A stretch of DNA of 64,000 nt, from positions 206,551 to 270,550 of the forward strand of contig JAJKFJ010020950.1 in NCBI GenBank assembly GCA_027382625.1, given 5' to 3'. This DNA is from Tetmemena sp. SeJ-2015. Its lineage: Eukaryota; Ciliophora; Spirotrichea; Sporadotrichida; Oxytrichidae. Positions 1-13,319 of the stretch are shown here, piece by piece. Every line of letters starts with the position of its first letter. The stretch's first letter is position 1. Under the pieces are notes generated by a model. The model ran no database searches and had not been told where the DNA came from. It saw only the letters and a program-made list of their open reading frames with translations. Both the position numbers and the translations under genes were made by a program.

Positions 1-1849
1 TAGTGAATAGCAACGATGACGAGGACTTCGACCTCTCCACCTTGAAATAGAAAGGGCCAATTAATTTGCAAGTTCATGGAAATTCAACTTCACTGCGGAT
101 AAGTTGCAAATTCCTTCTTTAATTTCATTTATGACTCAAATCCACGATAAACTGCCAGTTCAGATTACAGTCCCTAACTTGAGGCTTTTTCCTCAGATAC
201 CATTCGATAAAATCCTGGACACGATTCTTAAGCTCTCCTCTAACAATCTTATAAGGAATTTTTTCTTATATTTAAATCACCAGTAAGACTAATCTCCAGT
301 CTCATCATGATCACCCAAGAAAGTTGACAAATTTTAATTTGCAATCCTTTTAATGCTTAGTTGAGTGATTCTCACAAGCCTCCATTCTCACTCGCAACCT
401 CATTAGCCATAAGCATAAAGCCATCACTAGAGTCATTTCTCTCCCAGAGATCTGTCCCCCACCCAAGCTCATTAACAACACAATCATAGTTTGCTACTCA
501 ATTCTGCATCAGGTACTTAAAATTAGCATGTTGACTTCACTGGCAATTTCAAAGCTTTGAAGAAGCTAGATATGAGGAAGTAAGGGATATCCTCAAGTCT
601 TTGAAGCAGGGTTTACACCCGACGCTTTCCTCAAGCAAGATATTTATAAGCTCAAGATTGATCTTCTACAATTATTAAGAACAATAGTTGAAGCATAGGA
701 TAAATTATTTTCATACTAAATTATGAGATCTTCAAAAGCTGCATCTTAAGTCTTTCAAACTTCTAACTTTTATATAAATTTAGCTGCTGTCTAGAAGAAA
801 CTAGGTGGTAGGGATGAGTATAGGATCGAAAGGGGCGAATAATTCAAAGGACTAGAACGAATCTGCTTCTACAAATAATTCCTCATAAACCAACTCAACT
901 TAGTCTTCGATGCATGGGTAACTTCTCAATCAGAAGAAGCTCTCACAACTTGCTGTCCTAGGTTTGAGCTTAGGACTTAACATGAGTATGCTGAATGGCC
1001 CTAGCAATGCTCAATATAATTATAATGTGTTACAAATGTAAGCATTTTAATAAACTGTTGGAGGGACAGGGAGTGCAGCAACGATGAGACAACCAGTTTT
1101 AAAAACAGATGGAGAGCTCTACTATAACACTTACAATGAGCTTTTTATGCACAACAGTACCACCAAACAACAGATTCTCAAATACCTCAGTGAATACCAG
1201 AAGGATAAGGTACTTAAGCTGCAAATCAGATCAACCATAAATTATTTAATTCTCAAATTATAAATTCATGATCAAGATAGAGAAGCAGCAACCACAAAGG
1301 ACAAATCGAGTGAGACTCCTTCCCTTTCAAACAACGGCAACATCATAACCACTTCAAACTTTGGATTTTCATAAGGCAGTGGTGTGCCAGATAGTTTGAC
1401 AGTAGTCAACACCTTCTAGGAAGAAAAGGTAACTAAGAAGGAAAGATATCAGCGGCTGCCTTCGCTGTGAAGATTGATGAACTTGTGGAGAGAGAGAAAA
1501 AGATCAGAGAGTAAATCTCAAGACTAGTCTTTAAGCATCGCCTTGTTTTCATCCTCCCAAATGAGAATCTAATTTCAAATACTCTCTCTTTCTCCATATA
1601 ATTGAGAGTAGGGGAGTTAACCCCACAGAAGTCTATGTGTTCTTGGAGGATAAGAAGAAAGTGAAGTTGATGGATCTGATCTCTGTTAAGCAAAAGCAGA
1701 TACCTTAGACAGTTCTGCCGAACCCCAACCCTGGCAAGTTGATTTCTCTCGATATCCCAGATCCAAGTCCACTACTCAACCCTAACTCAAACAAAGGCAA
1801 GTAAAACAATAAGGACAGCAGAGATCCTAAACTTAAACTATATCAATGA
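1..1849 (+). CDS. Unrecognised protein, 5' end outside window
   Basis: A plus-strand gene enters from the left edge and ends at TGA 1847-1849. Coding pieces read with TAA/TAG as Gln: 2-280 (acidic start, then a hydrophobic/basic stretch), about 380-512, 600-780, and 815-1435, then a last block ending in a Pro/Asn-rich tail (about 1610-1849). Several changes of frame lie between the blocks. One fits an intron from GTAAATC near 1511 to GAG-AG near 1610; the others may be IESs or single-base errors. The middle block is rich in Gln, Asn, Thr and Ser. I do not recognise the family. It may be more than one gene, because a Met-led Asn/Ser-rich block at about 813 could be a new start. Confidence 0.5.
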
Positions 1850-2111
1850 AGAATTTAATGATATTCTTATCAGTTTAATATGATCTCACTCTGAAAGTTA
1901 AAGACTTTGGTTTGAGTTAGCAAATATATTATAATATAGAGAAACTATGAATACTAATTATATAGATAAGAAAATCCTTTAATAGAGTCACATTTATTCA
2001 ATCTTTACAGTTAAACAAGGTTAAATTGTTGGAGCCTCCTCCTCCTTCTTATGAGAGGAGCTAGCTTTCTATCTTACTTAAATCATCATCACGACTACAG
2101 ATTAACTCATC
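1850..2111. other. Spacer between convergent genes
   Basis: AT-rich spacer between the stop of the plus-strand gene and the stop of the minus-strand WDR47-like gene. It should hold both 3' ends and possibly two sites of telomere addition for separate macronuclear chromosomes. I see no gene or obvious repeat in it. Confidence 0.4.
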
Positions 2112-5100
2112 TCACTGTATCATCTGCGGGTACCAAATCTTGGCAGTCTTATCAGCTGAAGTACTAAGCAGCAGAGGCATGAAGGGATGCCACTTGACTG
2201 AAACTACTTTGTCTTCATGAGCTAGAGTCTTCACGTTGTTGAGGTTGTCCAGGTCACTTGTGTCAGTGATTATGATTTGATGGTCGAAGGAGGCTGAGGC
2301 CAGATACTTGCCGTCCACTGTAAAAGAAACTCCTCTCACTTCAGCTGAGTGAGGAGAGATCTAAGACAGATTACGACGCATGTTCAAGTCCCAGAAAGTC
2401 AAGGACCATCAGCATGACCCACACAGGCCAAACCATTTAACAAGCCGTTCCCGTAGGAGTCTTGAACATGAGCACCTGAACTGCTATTTTCAAAAGGAGA
2501 GGAGCTGTAACAGACTTCATTCATTTCAGCAAACGCTTTTCCATCTATCGCTGCTACTTGCTGCTTTGCCCTCACATCCCAGAGTCTGATAAACTTATCT
2601 GTTCCCACACTCAAGGCAGTAGAGCCATCGTTAGACATCTTAATTGAGTAGATACTGCTTTGATGGCCTTTTAAGTTTGCATAGTTTATTCCAGTCTCAC
2701 TGTTCCAAACCTTGATGTCAGTGTCATCTAAAGAGCATCTTATAAGAATAACTAATTTGACTTACTAATTCCACCAGAGAGTAGCATAAGATCATCGAAG
2801 GGATTAAAGCAAACTGTTCTCACAATTGCAGAGTGACCTAAAAGTGGGAGTACTAAGAGCTCACTTTATGGCTATGAATTCTCTAAGTCTGGACAAACTA
2901 AGATTTTTATTGATCTGTCATTGGAACCTGTAGCAATAAGTCTTGAGGATCGGGACCAGTCTATGCAATAAACACTTCCAGCATGATGATTCTCATTTTC
3001 GAAGATTACTCTTAAGTTCTGGACGCCGCCTGTACTACCCTCTCTATGTGAAGGCTTGCTATCTTCATCTCCAGAATTGAAGCCTTCATCTTCATCGAGG
3101 TTGGGCATCGCACATATTTTCAAAGATCTTGAATTGGTTCCAAGTGCTATAAATGTACCCTATGAATTGAAAGTTGCTGCTCTAATTGGCTGAGAGTCCT
3201 CAAGCTACGCTTTGAGAGCTAGATTAAAGATGTTATTGTCAACGCTTGGATCTATCTCAGAAATAAGTTGCTAGGGGTTCTCTTCAGTGTCCAAGTATTG
3301 ATTTAATAGAGTAGAAATAGTTACAGCTAAATATTTGAATGATTGTTAGAGTTGAGGTTATTCTTGTCGCTACTAGTTTGCATCTGCCTTACTGATTACT
3401 TCTGTGAAGTTTACTTAGTACTGCTTATCTAATGAAGCTCGTGCTGATCTTCGTCTTCACCTTCCATTTCATCCTCCGCCTCATTCTGCTCAATAAAATC
3501 ATCATCATACTGCTGCTCCTAATTTTCCTCTTCATTAGGATCATGAGGCGCTTGGCTGTTGAAGTAATTCAACTGCTGTTACAATTGCTGTTGTTGTTAA
3601 AATTGAGCAGCCCCTCCTCTATTCTTTGCATTCTGAGCTTATTATACCCCTCCTTAGAAGCCCCTATTGTCTTATTAGTTGTGCTATAGTTGCTGCTTAT
3701 TTTGGCTTTGAATCTGAGGCATACCCATCTTAGCCACCTAAGTTTTAGTGAATAGAGCCTTAATTAGCTGCTTTTCTGCTGACTCTTAGGGTTATTAATC
3801 TAGGCTCTCTTTGCTTGATAGCTGCTCGTTTGTTAATGGCCCTGCTTGAGTTCCTCATGATTTTAATCCTCTGTGTCGCTGTCGTTCTGGAAGATGAAGT
3901 TGTTGTTCATCATCATTTATTACTGCTGTTGTTGAGGATGGTTGCTCTTGAACTAAGGAGGCTGGTGCTGATCAGGGACTGGAGAAGGATTGGTGAACTG
4001 GTTGTTGCTGCTGCTGTTCATCATCTAGTAAACAGAGTGAACATAAAATATGATGAGCTAAATAGGGACTGCTTAGAAGATTGGAAGTTTACTATTAGAC
4101 TGTCTATTGTTATAGCCCTGAGTAGTGGACTGATTGAGAGATTAGTTGCCATTGGACTGACGCTTGGAGGTGAAGGAGCTGTGGATTAGTTGGAAATTCT
4201 AGTTGCTGTTGTTGCCCATTAGTTGATTGGCCCCTGCTGATGGATCAGGCTGCTAGTACTGCTGTTACTATCCAGAGCTTATCATGCTACTCTGGCTTGT
4301 CTTGGACCCAGTTCTTTGATGCTGAGCGCCTGCCATCCCCACTCTTTGCTTTTAAAAGAATATTAAAGATACTTAATTGCTTCTGGAAGTTGGTTGTGTT
4401 GAGGCTCTGCTACACGGGCTGTTGCTACTGCTGTTGGTAGCCCTGATTGAAGTTAGCAGTGGGTCTTTAAATTTATCATATTAATTCTCTCTTTAAGAGG
4501 TCTTTGGAATTCAAAGTTTGAAGAGTAGGCCTACTGTAGCTGCTGCTATTGCTACTAGGTGGGGTTCTGCATGAACTATCCTCCATTCGTATTTCCAGAC
4601 ATCTTCTAAAATATATTAAATTTAATATTTTTTAATTCTGCCTGTTGGCTTGAGTGCTGTTGAGTTACCTGTTTGGGTTGAGGGTGTTCTCGCTGCTCAA
4701 GGGGAAGTCATTGGTGCTATTCATAACAGGTTGCTAGAGGTTGTTATCGTAGCTCTGCTTCTGCTTGTGGTAGGAGATGGACTTGTACTGCTGCTTGTCG
4801 TTCCCCATCTGCATGGGGTTCATGCCCTCGTTTTGGTTCATGAAGCTGGAGTTTTGCTAGCCTGGCATCATACTGTTAGTGTTCTGCTACTGCTGCTTCA
4901 AACTTGCTTGAGGGTTGCCGAAGTTGCCCAAGGGATTTGTAAACTACTTGGACTAGTTGAACTGCTATTGCTGCTGCTACTGTTGAGTAAACTGTGGTTG
5001 CTGCTATTGAGGGAACCTGCCACCGAAGTTGACTGACTGAGCGAGCATGTTGCTAGCTGTGTTGTTGAAGACGTTATTAGCCTATCCTTTCTGGCCCTGC

Positions 5101-6339
5101 TTGGCTTTCGCTTAGCCCAGGCCAAGTGCTGGACCACTTGTCTAAGGCCTTTGCAGATGAGGTGGCATGGACTGGTTGAAGTTGCTGTCGAAGTAGTTGA
5201 GGCCAGAACTGCCTCTTTCATTCATGGCTTCATCGTCCTCGTCGTTGTCCTCGAAGTCATCCTCCTCATCGAGTTCATCAGCTCCGTGGGCCTCTTCGTC
5301 ATCCCCATAATCCACATAGTCGATGGACTGGATCATACTGGAATTCTTTTGTTGTAAACCTGCGACGTTATTCTAACCAGGCCTGGGCTTTCTGCTGTAG
5401 AATCCTATCTTCACCTCGTTCAAATTGCTTTGTTGAACTTCTAAAGACTGTCCTAACTAATGAGGTCTTTGGAGAGACTGACTTCGGAGCACTGACTGAC
5501 AGGATCGAATTTGAATTTAGTCATGGACCCAGTCTGCTTGGCAACCAGGTACTGATACTGCACAGACTCCTTCAGCAGCTTAAGCAGCCTGTTGGCTGGA
5601 GTTTTTCGCTTCTCAAAAGCCACATCCGCTCCAAAGATGTCTATATAGCAAACTTCATAAAGTTAAATTCTGTTTTGAGTCTTGCATGAGTGACTTGAGT
5701 TGCTCAAAGCAGTAGAATCTGCCTTGAGGGACGCTCCAGTTCTTGTAATCCTGGTGGTCATTAATGCTATTCAAGCTCAGCAGATAACAAAGTTCATTCT
5801 CTTAAACACGCATACGAAAAACGGAAATCACTTACTTATTTATTCATCGTTAACTTAATTTTGGATTGTACTGATCCTTAGATTAGCAGAGCTCTTCTAG
5901 ATTTTTAAGCACTGCAAGCAGCAGGTTCTAGTCATCTAGCTGCTTTGTAACAAGCAGTTCAAGGTACCTCTACTTGCCGATGATGAAGGCAATCTGATTG
6001 GTGTCCACTTTCTCTCGTATCTAACTCATCTCAGGAAATTCTCCACGTCGTCCCACTGCCCCTCCACTATCATCTGTCTCAAGAAACTCAGCTCCCTGCT
6101 ATATCGGTACAGAGATGCAACTTTAAATAGATATACTTAATACAAAAGAATCAAAGATGTTGAAGCCTCCTCCTCAAGTGTTTAGAAGGCCTTGAAGAGA
6201 TTGTGCTCCTTCAAATAGTCCTACAAGCAATCATTAGCACTCCATTAAACTCAGAACTCGCAAAGAGCAAGTCCCTTTCTCTCAAACTTACGAGAATTAG
6301 CAAGATCACATCTTTGTTGTTGATTTACAGCTTTACCAT
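2112..6339 (-). CDS. WDR47: WDR47 (nemitin)-like LisH/CTLH and WD40 protein
   Basis: Minus strand, ATG at 6339, TGA at 2112-2114. The N-terminus has a LisH motif (DVILLILDYLKEHNLFKAF) split by an intron starting GTAAGTTTG, then a CTLH-like block with FLRQMIVEGQWDDVENF. The middle (about 3450-5340) is an acidic then very Gln/Asn-rich low-complexity region, coded largely with TAG/TAA. The C-terminal half is a WD40 propeller: IRAATFNSQGTFIALGTNSR, GSVYCIDWSRSSRLIATGSN and SAEVRGVSFTVDGKYLASAS, ending SADKTAKIWYP. The order LisH-CTLH-linker-WD40 and the wording of the repeats match WDR47, a microtubule-associated protein of neurons and cilia. An intron (GTAAGTCAAATT...CTTTAG) interrupts the propeller near 2725-2765. 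One-base slips occur near 2397 and 6038. The long plus-strand Leu-rich frames over 3432-5357 are the antisense of the poly-Gln coding region. Confidence 0.85.
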
Positions 6340-6773
6340 TTTTGGGGATTAAAGTTTTTTATATCTATTCTTTTTGAATTTAAACTCGTCAATTCTTTCA
6401 TCACGAAGAAGATTGATTATCTATTGCCATAAAAAATTATATGAAGAAGGAGATTGCTCTCTATATCTTTAAACTTTATTTTTCTCAACATGCAGATCCA
6501 ATGTTAAACTTTCTTGTAAAGATATATTTTTATTGTAATAAGAGAGTAGAGTGTGAATTATAAATAATAATAAAACTACTAAATTTTAAGTTGATTATTA
6601 ATGTCTCACACAATATACTAGTTGGGAGTGCGCACCCATTTAAATGTTGAGCTTGCTTTCTCTATTTTGACTTTGCTGAATCTGTGAGCTTCTCAAGCAC
6701 TCTCGAGTTGAGTGTTTGGTGAAGGCTTTATAAGTTTTTCTTAGATTTATGTTTACTATAATTTACATTAATT
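6340..6773. other. Intergenic AT-rich spacer
   Basis: Lies between the 3' end of the 6774-8922 gene and the start of the WDR47-like gene, both on the minus strand. It should contain the WDR47-like promoter. I see no further gene. Confidence 0.4.
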
Positions 6774-8922
6774 TCATTCCTTCGCAAACAGGTTTATGAA
6801 GTCCACGCCCAGCTGAGTCTGGAATTGAAGCGTTTGAGATTTGAAAGACTGCCCCAGTTTACTATATCGTAGTCGTTAAAACGGATAAATAACCTCCTTT
6901 AATAAAGAGAAGACAAAAGTAGCATTAAGCACAGAGTCATAGGGGTTTTTAGAAAAGTTTGAACAACAAATTTGCAAAATTTAAGAGAGTTTAACAGCTT
7001 AAAAGGGTAGAATGTCTATTTTCTAAATTTCAACTTACTTTGAATCGTCCATCATCATGCCAATAGGGCCATCGCTGTTCAGATTTATCTTTCCAGTCTA
7101 TGAGAATACATCTTGCTTGGACTTGTTCAAAGGCGAGGTGATATACTAGTTATTACCGCCTTAGCCGCCCCCACCTGAGCCCTGATGATCATGATGGAAC
7201 TTCTATGAGGACTGGCCGTTGTGAGTGGTGACATTCCCTGGCTTCTTGCCGCCTGTAAACTTGTTTCTGCGACTTCCATCTTGATTACTGACGTGGTCGT
7301 TATCATATTGACCCATCAAACTTTAGAGAAGAGTTATGCCTCAATGGAAATTAGAGAAGCCTTACTGATGGTTAAGCTGACTACCAAAAGGTACTTGAGC
7401 TTTCTTGACTGTTGGACCGTTACTTATGCCTCCTCTTGAAATATTCTACTAGATTGTTTACTAGCTATCTCCCCATGCTCTGACAGGGTTGAAAACTCTG
7501 GGTTAGTTATTGTTCTGATACATAGGGTTGATTTAATAAGCAGAGTATAGTTGAGGGTTCCCATTTTAGCTTGGGGTATTCACAAATCTGCCACTGTTAT
7601 GAAGACTCTTGAATCGATCTATATAAGAAAAGGTTTAATCTCACTGTCATTTTAAGAAGCTACTTACTGTAATTGACTCTGTGTCCAGTTGCAGACTTAG
7701 GCTTATTGATGGTTCTAAGTTTGTTTTACATCTATATATCTTACTAGTTCATGAACTAGCCTTGGTTATTGCTTGAAGTTATAATGTTCCTCTTCTAAGC
7801 TGAATTTCCATTCTTGGGCCCTCCAACTGCAGTGGCTATCTTTCTCTTGCCTGTTGAGTTCATAATATCGTTTCTCTCATCGTCATCAAATACTGCAGGC
7901 TTAGCTTCAAAAGAGTCGTCAGAGTCTTCCTAGGTGAAGCGCTTCACTCTCATTCTTTGCTTGTTTGCTTTATCGATGCCTATTTCAAAGCCAAATGAGT
8001 CCTCTGAATCTTCATCTAAGAAAGGTACGTCTTCAGCTGGGAGGTCTAATCCAAGATTCATTGGAGATCCTTGTGCCTAGATGGAGGTCTGTAAGCACCA
8101 AGTGCAGCATACTGCAATTAGAAATCAGAGGGCCCTCCTGAGCCGCCACCATGTCTCTAGTTGAAGAAATCTATCTTAGGCCTGCTGCCATGAGCCATTG
8201 GATGGCTTGGTCTCTCATCGATGTCATGGTCATCCAAATGCTATGCCATATTAGGTTCCTTCTGCCTGCTTGGTGGTCTCTCCCATTGATTAAATTGGTA
8301 GAAGTCTGGCCCAAATTAACCCTACCCAGGTGCATTATCACTTTTCAATGTATCAATGCCTCCCATCAAGCTTGAAAGCTTTCCTTTGACCTTTGGGATC
8401 TAGCCAACTGGCCCTTGACCATTATCATTAGGCTAGGTACTGAATTCTTCTCCAAACTAACCACCAGAACCTCCTTGTAGCACGTTTTATTTCATCGAGG
8501 CCTTCTATGCATGAGATGTGCCAGATCTCTTTCTTATGATAAGACCTCCTTTATTTGCTGCACTTCCAAATCCGTTAGATTGAGTTTGGCCGTTTGGATT
8601 ATAAGGGGAGGTTATTCCTTGAAGGATATCTTCATCATTGTCCATGGACTAGCCTGAAGTTCCAGGTCGATATGCACCTCCATTCTATATGTATCTACCC
8701 TTCGTTGAAGGCACTCTCTTCTTTCCTGAAGCTTAACTCTCCTAAACTTGATTCTTTTGCTCACTAAAGTTTAAATGGTAAGGTTTCAAATCTTAGAATG
8801 ATGATTTAAACTTGCCTTAGAATCTTTCGGCTGTTATAATTTAAAATATATCCCTCATAGTGAGTAATTATTTGTGAATGAATTATAGCACCAGTGAAGA
8901 ACTTGGGCTTATCTTTTCCCAT
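6774..8922 (-). CDS. Hypothetical disordered Q/N/G-rich protein
   Basis: ATG at 8922 (protein starts MGKDKPKFFTGAIIHSQ), TGA at 6774-6776 (ends GVDFINLFAKE). Translated with Gln for TAA/TAG, the product is long and mostly low complexity. It has a Ser/Gly/Asn/Pro-rich first half, an acidic patch (DLPAEDVPFLDEDSEDSFGF, about 8030), a basic patch (KRKIATAVGGPKNGNSAQKR, about 7830) and a Gly-run near 7150. At least two GT-AG introns are likely (near 7040 and 7640-7670). I find no catalytic or folded domain. Such composition is common in ciliate cytoskeletal or RNA-binding proteins, but nothing here fixes a role. Confidence 0.65.
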
Positions 8923-9041
8923 GTTATTGTAAATTTCTATTTAGATTATAAAGAGGAGGTAGGTTATAAAGAAAAGTAGTAACAGACTCTTAAATTAAGA
9001 ACACATTAAGCGCTACTATTTAAAAACTACTATTTATGAAA

Positions 9042-10395
9042 TCAAAACTTCTGCAAATAAAGGTGGAAGCGCGAGCCCAGTTCCTTTCTAGTGGACTCAT
9101 CTAAGATTGAAATGACTTTGCCCTTGAACCCATCCTTCCTCGCCACATATCTTAGGTTAAAGAGAAGGTCATTTAACTACTCCCAGGTTTATCATTAACT
9201 TCATTAAATGATAAGCAAGTAAAATACTTCCCAGGTGTATCTCATCCTCTTCAAGTTTTAAACATCTATCTCCATCACTAAGAAGGGCACTTTGATCTTC
9301 TTGAAAAATTCTTCCCCACCTCTAAGGATAGAATATTCGAAACCCTCTGCGCTAATCTTCATTAAGGCTACTTTGATGTCAACAGTTTAAAGTAATAAAA
9401 AAAAGCAGTTAGCATGATATTAATAAGTTTCAATAAGATTGTCGAGGTAGTTAATTCTAATGCTTTCCCTGAAGACTGAATCTTCAACAGTGTCTTAGCT
9501 AGACTCGCAAATTTATTCTATCTTTTAAATTAATCACTTTTGTCAAATAAAAAGGGAAAAATGATATGGCCATTAAAGATATCAGAGTCGGAGGATCTGA
9601 GTGAGCACATCTCTTGCTTCTCTCCGAGTCCATTCTCAATAAGTTTAACTTAATTGTTAAGGTAGGTGTTAATGCATAGAGCTGACTTTATGGCTACAAT
9701 ATTTTCCTTCTAGGGCTCAAAAGCGATTACTTTCGCACCTCTGAAAGCAGCTACAAAAGAGTAGAACCCTTTATTAGCTCCTATATCTATGAACGTGACT
9801 TTATCATCAGGGTAGGAAATGTACAACTCCGAGATCTTAGTTGATATCTCTGATGCTAGTTTCTCAAAAAATTAAGTTCTTTTTATACGAAGAATCTAAA
9901 AAACTCATAAGGGCGCCTCTTCTCAAGCTCAAGCAGTCTAGATTCCTAGTCATCATGCGTTGAATTGTGCATCTTATAAATGAGGACCATGAAGTCTGGG
10001 TAGTTGAGCTCTGGGCTCTTCATCTCCTTGAATCTCCAGCCTTATTTCGATGGCTCCCCTAACTGCTCATCACATTACTTGATCTTCAGCAACAATGCCT
10101 CTTTACTATTACCTTAGCTTTGAGTCTATGAATTCAAGTTCTGCTCTTGACTATCATTGGCTTATTCTTCTTTCTGCTTTCTCCTAGCTTGACTTGATTA
10201 TTGCATCTGCTTCATTCTTAATGCATCTAATGATAGATCTGCATCTGAGTGTGGGGGCTCATATGCTTAGTAATTCTTCACAGTTTCATCTAAGTCTTCA
10301 AAGCTCAGGTCATTTGCTCTTATCTCCGGGAAGTGGAAGCCTAGCAAGCTCAAAAGGCAAGCAAAGATTAGAGTCTTAGAGATAATACCCCTCAT
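9042..10395 (-). CDS. FkbM-type SAM-dependent methyltransferase with signal peptide
   Basis: ATG at 10395, TGA at 9042-9044. The protein opens with a basic-hydrophobic signal/anchor (MRGIISKTLIFACLLSLLGF), then a Gln/Ser-rich luminal stem. The catalytic region carries the SAM-binding motif FIDIGANKGFYSF followed by VIAFEPQ, the pattern of the Methyltransf_21 (FkbM) family, which methylates sugars and other small acceptors. The C-terminus (LRYVARKDGFKGKVISILDE) is basic. Small introns are likely near 9200 and 9400. The signal sequence implies entry into the secretory pathway. The acceptor cannot be told from sequence. Confidence 0.8.
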
Positions 10396-10468
10396 TTTAT
10401 GTGTGATTAAATAACTTTACTCTTTAAAAGATTTCAAATTCAAAAAGGCATAAAATTGTTGATTCATC

Positions 10469-11584
10469 TCAATGAAAGTGGATATGTAAGTAGCTTTAAT
10501 CATCATTAATATATACGTGGTTATTGTAAATCTGTTGAGCGTTGAAATTGGAGGATGGCTACTCTCCCTTATCAACTCTAATAGTCTACGATGCGTTATC
10601 CTATTCCCCCTCCTCCTAAAAAAACCGGTTAGACTATAATCTTCTTCGTAAAAAATAAAGAGTGTATAAGCCACTACTAACTTACCCTTAGTTTATTGAT
10701 TTTTCCGATGCATGGAATTTGAAAAGGCGTTTCCTTAACTGCTGCCTCCTGTCAATCCCAAAATATCCAAATCTTCTTCTAGTTATATATAGCCCGGCAC
10801 TGCTCTAAACAAAAATTACATTCTCTAAGTTGTTATCATCTAACCAAAGTTATAGTGGTGAATGACATCCTCTCTTCAGATATAAGAGAATGACATCATC
10901 ATCATGTTTAAAAATATAGCTTCATTCATTAATTTTTATCATAAATAATTATTCATGACAGATGAAGATTATAAGTTGTAATTCTAAGATGTTAATAAAC
11001 TTACTTAATGGGCTTCGTTTCTATTCATATTGAAGGGCTGTGTGAACTTCATCCTCTGTTTCATGACCACTCCTCCGTTATCTATACACGAAACACAACT
11101 CTTAGTAATGAAACTCTCTCACATTATTTCACCAAGCTGTCATTGAGCAAAGACTTAAGAAGAAGTGTGTTGGTGATTTATTTTGTGAAACTTACTTGGT
11201 GGTTAGGTGGTATCGCTTTGCTGAATTGTAGAGCTGGAGATGTTTTTAATATTTGGGGAGGCGATGTTTATCTTCTAAATACGAGGGGGATTCACAGCGT
11301 ATATCTTCGACAAGTCATATGCGTTCGTACTCTAACCTCCTGCTCCTCCATTCACAATAAGTAATGATAAAGTTTGGTGCTATTCACAATTGAATTATGG
11401 ATTGGCGTTGAGGGTTTGCTTGACTCTTTACTCTCCTGGGGCGGTGCCTCCTCGTTTGGCCTCACGCATGTCCCTTCAAATATTTTGTAAGCCACAAGAT
11501 AGGGAGAGTAGTTACTTACTGAGAGTAGGAGCCCCACTTGAAAGGCGACGCTTCAGCTTTGATTATCGAACCCTTGTTTATCAT
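10469..11584 (-). CDS. Hypothetical protein
   Basis: ATG at 11584 (MINKGSIIKAEASPFKWGSY), TGA at 10469-10471 (ends in a His-rich YLHIHFH). Coding pieces separated by likely GT-AG introns: about 11530-11584, 11180-11480 (Gly, Asn and Ser-rich), about 11000-11070 (VVMKQRMKFTQPFNMN), 10685-10800 (YIQLEEDLDILGLTGGSS) and 10469-10615. Several Gln codons are TAA/TAG. No domain recognised. The intron at about 11035-11190 is unusually long and may hide an IES. Confidence 0.6.
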
Positions 11585-11749
11585 TTTCTAATAATTTAAC
11601 TGAATTATAATATCAATACTCTCTTCTCCATCCTACTAGTGATCTTTAAAAGCGAAAGTCTTAGAATAAGACATGAGAAAGATTGTTGAAATTAATCTTT
11701 GAATCGTATTGGATGGTGGCTGTTGTCTTGGAATAAATTGGAGAGTCTA

Positions 11750-12917
11750 TCATAGCTTGGGCCTGAAATCTTCAAACTTATACTCGCCTTTTGAGATCGC
11801 TTCCATGATGTTGGCAAGTATTCTAGACCCTTGAAACTTACTCTGTGATTGAGGTTTGGCTCCTCAACTATGTGAAAGTTATTTTGCATGCCACACACTG
11901 TCCTCAAAAGCTCTAGGTGTTTCCTGCTAGGCTTAAATTAAAAATGCATCCTTCAAAAAACTTAATAAATGGTTAAAGCTTACCTACGAAGAACTCATCT
12001 TTTTCCCCATACCAGTAGTGAATTGGAGTCTTCCTCATCTCAGTAAAGTAGCGCTCATAGTCGTCCAGCTCTTCTAATATATTCTCATATTGCATGTCAC
12101 AATTTAAATAATATTCGCTTACATTTGGAAGACCATGCTGTCGGGAGGGAAACAAGCCATTCCAAACAGCAAGCCCAATCTTTTCCTCAAAAGCTTGTAA
12201 AACACGTAGTCATTAGTGATACCTCCCCCACTGAATCCGCACAACCAGATCTTAGTGTGATCTCCCTCATAAGCAGACACCTCTTCTTAAATGACTAAAG
12301 TAGTCATACCCACATACCCAATATCTTATTCTTTAAAAATTTGACTTGGATAACTGAAATAGCTGAGCGAATTGCATCTTCGTGGTTCATAGTGTACTTG
12401 TCTAGGTCAAAGTCGTACCAGGAAAGCAACTTCGACATCCCTTTAAAAGGCTCTTTAAAGGTTATGTAGTCTGGCCACATCATCACTATCTTAACCCCCT
12501 AATAAAGAGTTTTAGTGCTTAAACAATAACTTCAAAAGATAAATAAGATAGACTATATTTAAAGATAGAAAGAGCTTAAATGAATGAGAGGGTATTTGGA
12601 TATTTCAAGATTGACTTACAGCTGGAACTCTGAATTTTCCATTAGCTAGAAGTTTCTCGTATATTGAGGTGTCCTAACCCGTCCCAGTTAGCCAAATCAA
12701 GGTGTGAGATGTCTTTATCCTTTGAGAATTAGAAATATAATCAAAGAGTAACATAAATAAGTGATTTCTTTAATGCACTCATTTATTGAGAATCGTTATC
12801 CAAGGGATGAAAGTAGACAATCCTCCTCTCTAGATTAACTATCCTCTCATATCTAAACTTATGAGCTGTTTCTATAACTTGAATCTACCTATCTATTTTC
12901 TCTTCTTTTAATTCCAT
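11750..12917 (-). CDS. Alpha/beta hydrolase, acyl-protein thioesterase/lysophospholipase-like
   Basis: ATG at 12917, TGA at 11750-11752. Strand beta and oxyanion region: HTLIWLTGTGQDTSIYEKLL, with LTGTG in place of the usual LHGLG. The nucleophile elbow KIWLCGFSGGG is the GxSxG motif. Downstream are LAVWNGLFPSRQHGLPN and, near the acid residue, IHYWYGEKDEFF. This is the abhydrolase_2 (APT/lysophospholipase) layout, enzymes that remove acyl groups from proteins or lysolipids. Introns lie near 12305-12340 and 12510-12620. A one-base slip sits at about 12205 (a T-run). A second, better conserved member is at 45924-46778. Confidence 0.75.
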
Positions 12918-13319
12918 TGCGTAATATTTATAATGAATTATATTTCAATCTTTGTATTTGGGCTTTCCCAACTTACTCTAGAAATAATTACATTTGCCCC
13001 ACCCCTTAGGTGAATTTAAAGTGATTTGCATTGTTTGAAAGATAGAGAGTGTTTAGCGAAGGATTCTCAGCCAAAATATGAATTATAATGCCAATCGTTC
13101 ACTCAACCAATGATTGCCAAGAATATTTAATATCTCTATTATAAAGTCTCGAGGTGGATCCAAACTTATAATATTCCACATTAACATTAAATCCATTTAT
13201 GCCCTAAAATTGGTCATTTTTATTAGAAAAATGAGATGATCTTAATAAATCAGAGCACAATTTATTCTTATATTTTATCATTTGTATTCGAGGGATATTA
13301 AATTTCATCTTCTAAAAAT
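12918..13319. other. Divergent promoter region
   Basis: AT-rich interval between two divergent genes, the minus-strand hydrolase and the plus-strand cathepsin. It must contain both promoters and probably one macronuclear chromosome end for each. No coding signal seen. Confidence 0.4.

Noticed and set aside
2397..2400. A missing WD40 piece, suggesting a scrambled gene
   Set aside because: HADG followed by SLTFWDL is a complete blade end after adding one base; comparison with the WDR47 pattern shows nothing missing.
3432..5357. Several long Leu/Val-rich plus-strand frames that look like membrane proteins
   Set aside because: They are the antisense of the Gln/Asn-rich linker of the WDR47-like gene; CAG/CAA runs read as Leu/Cys on the other strand.
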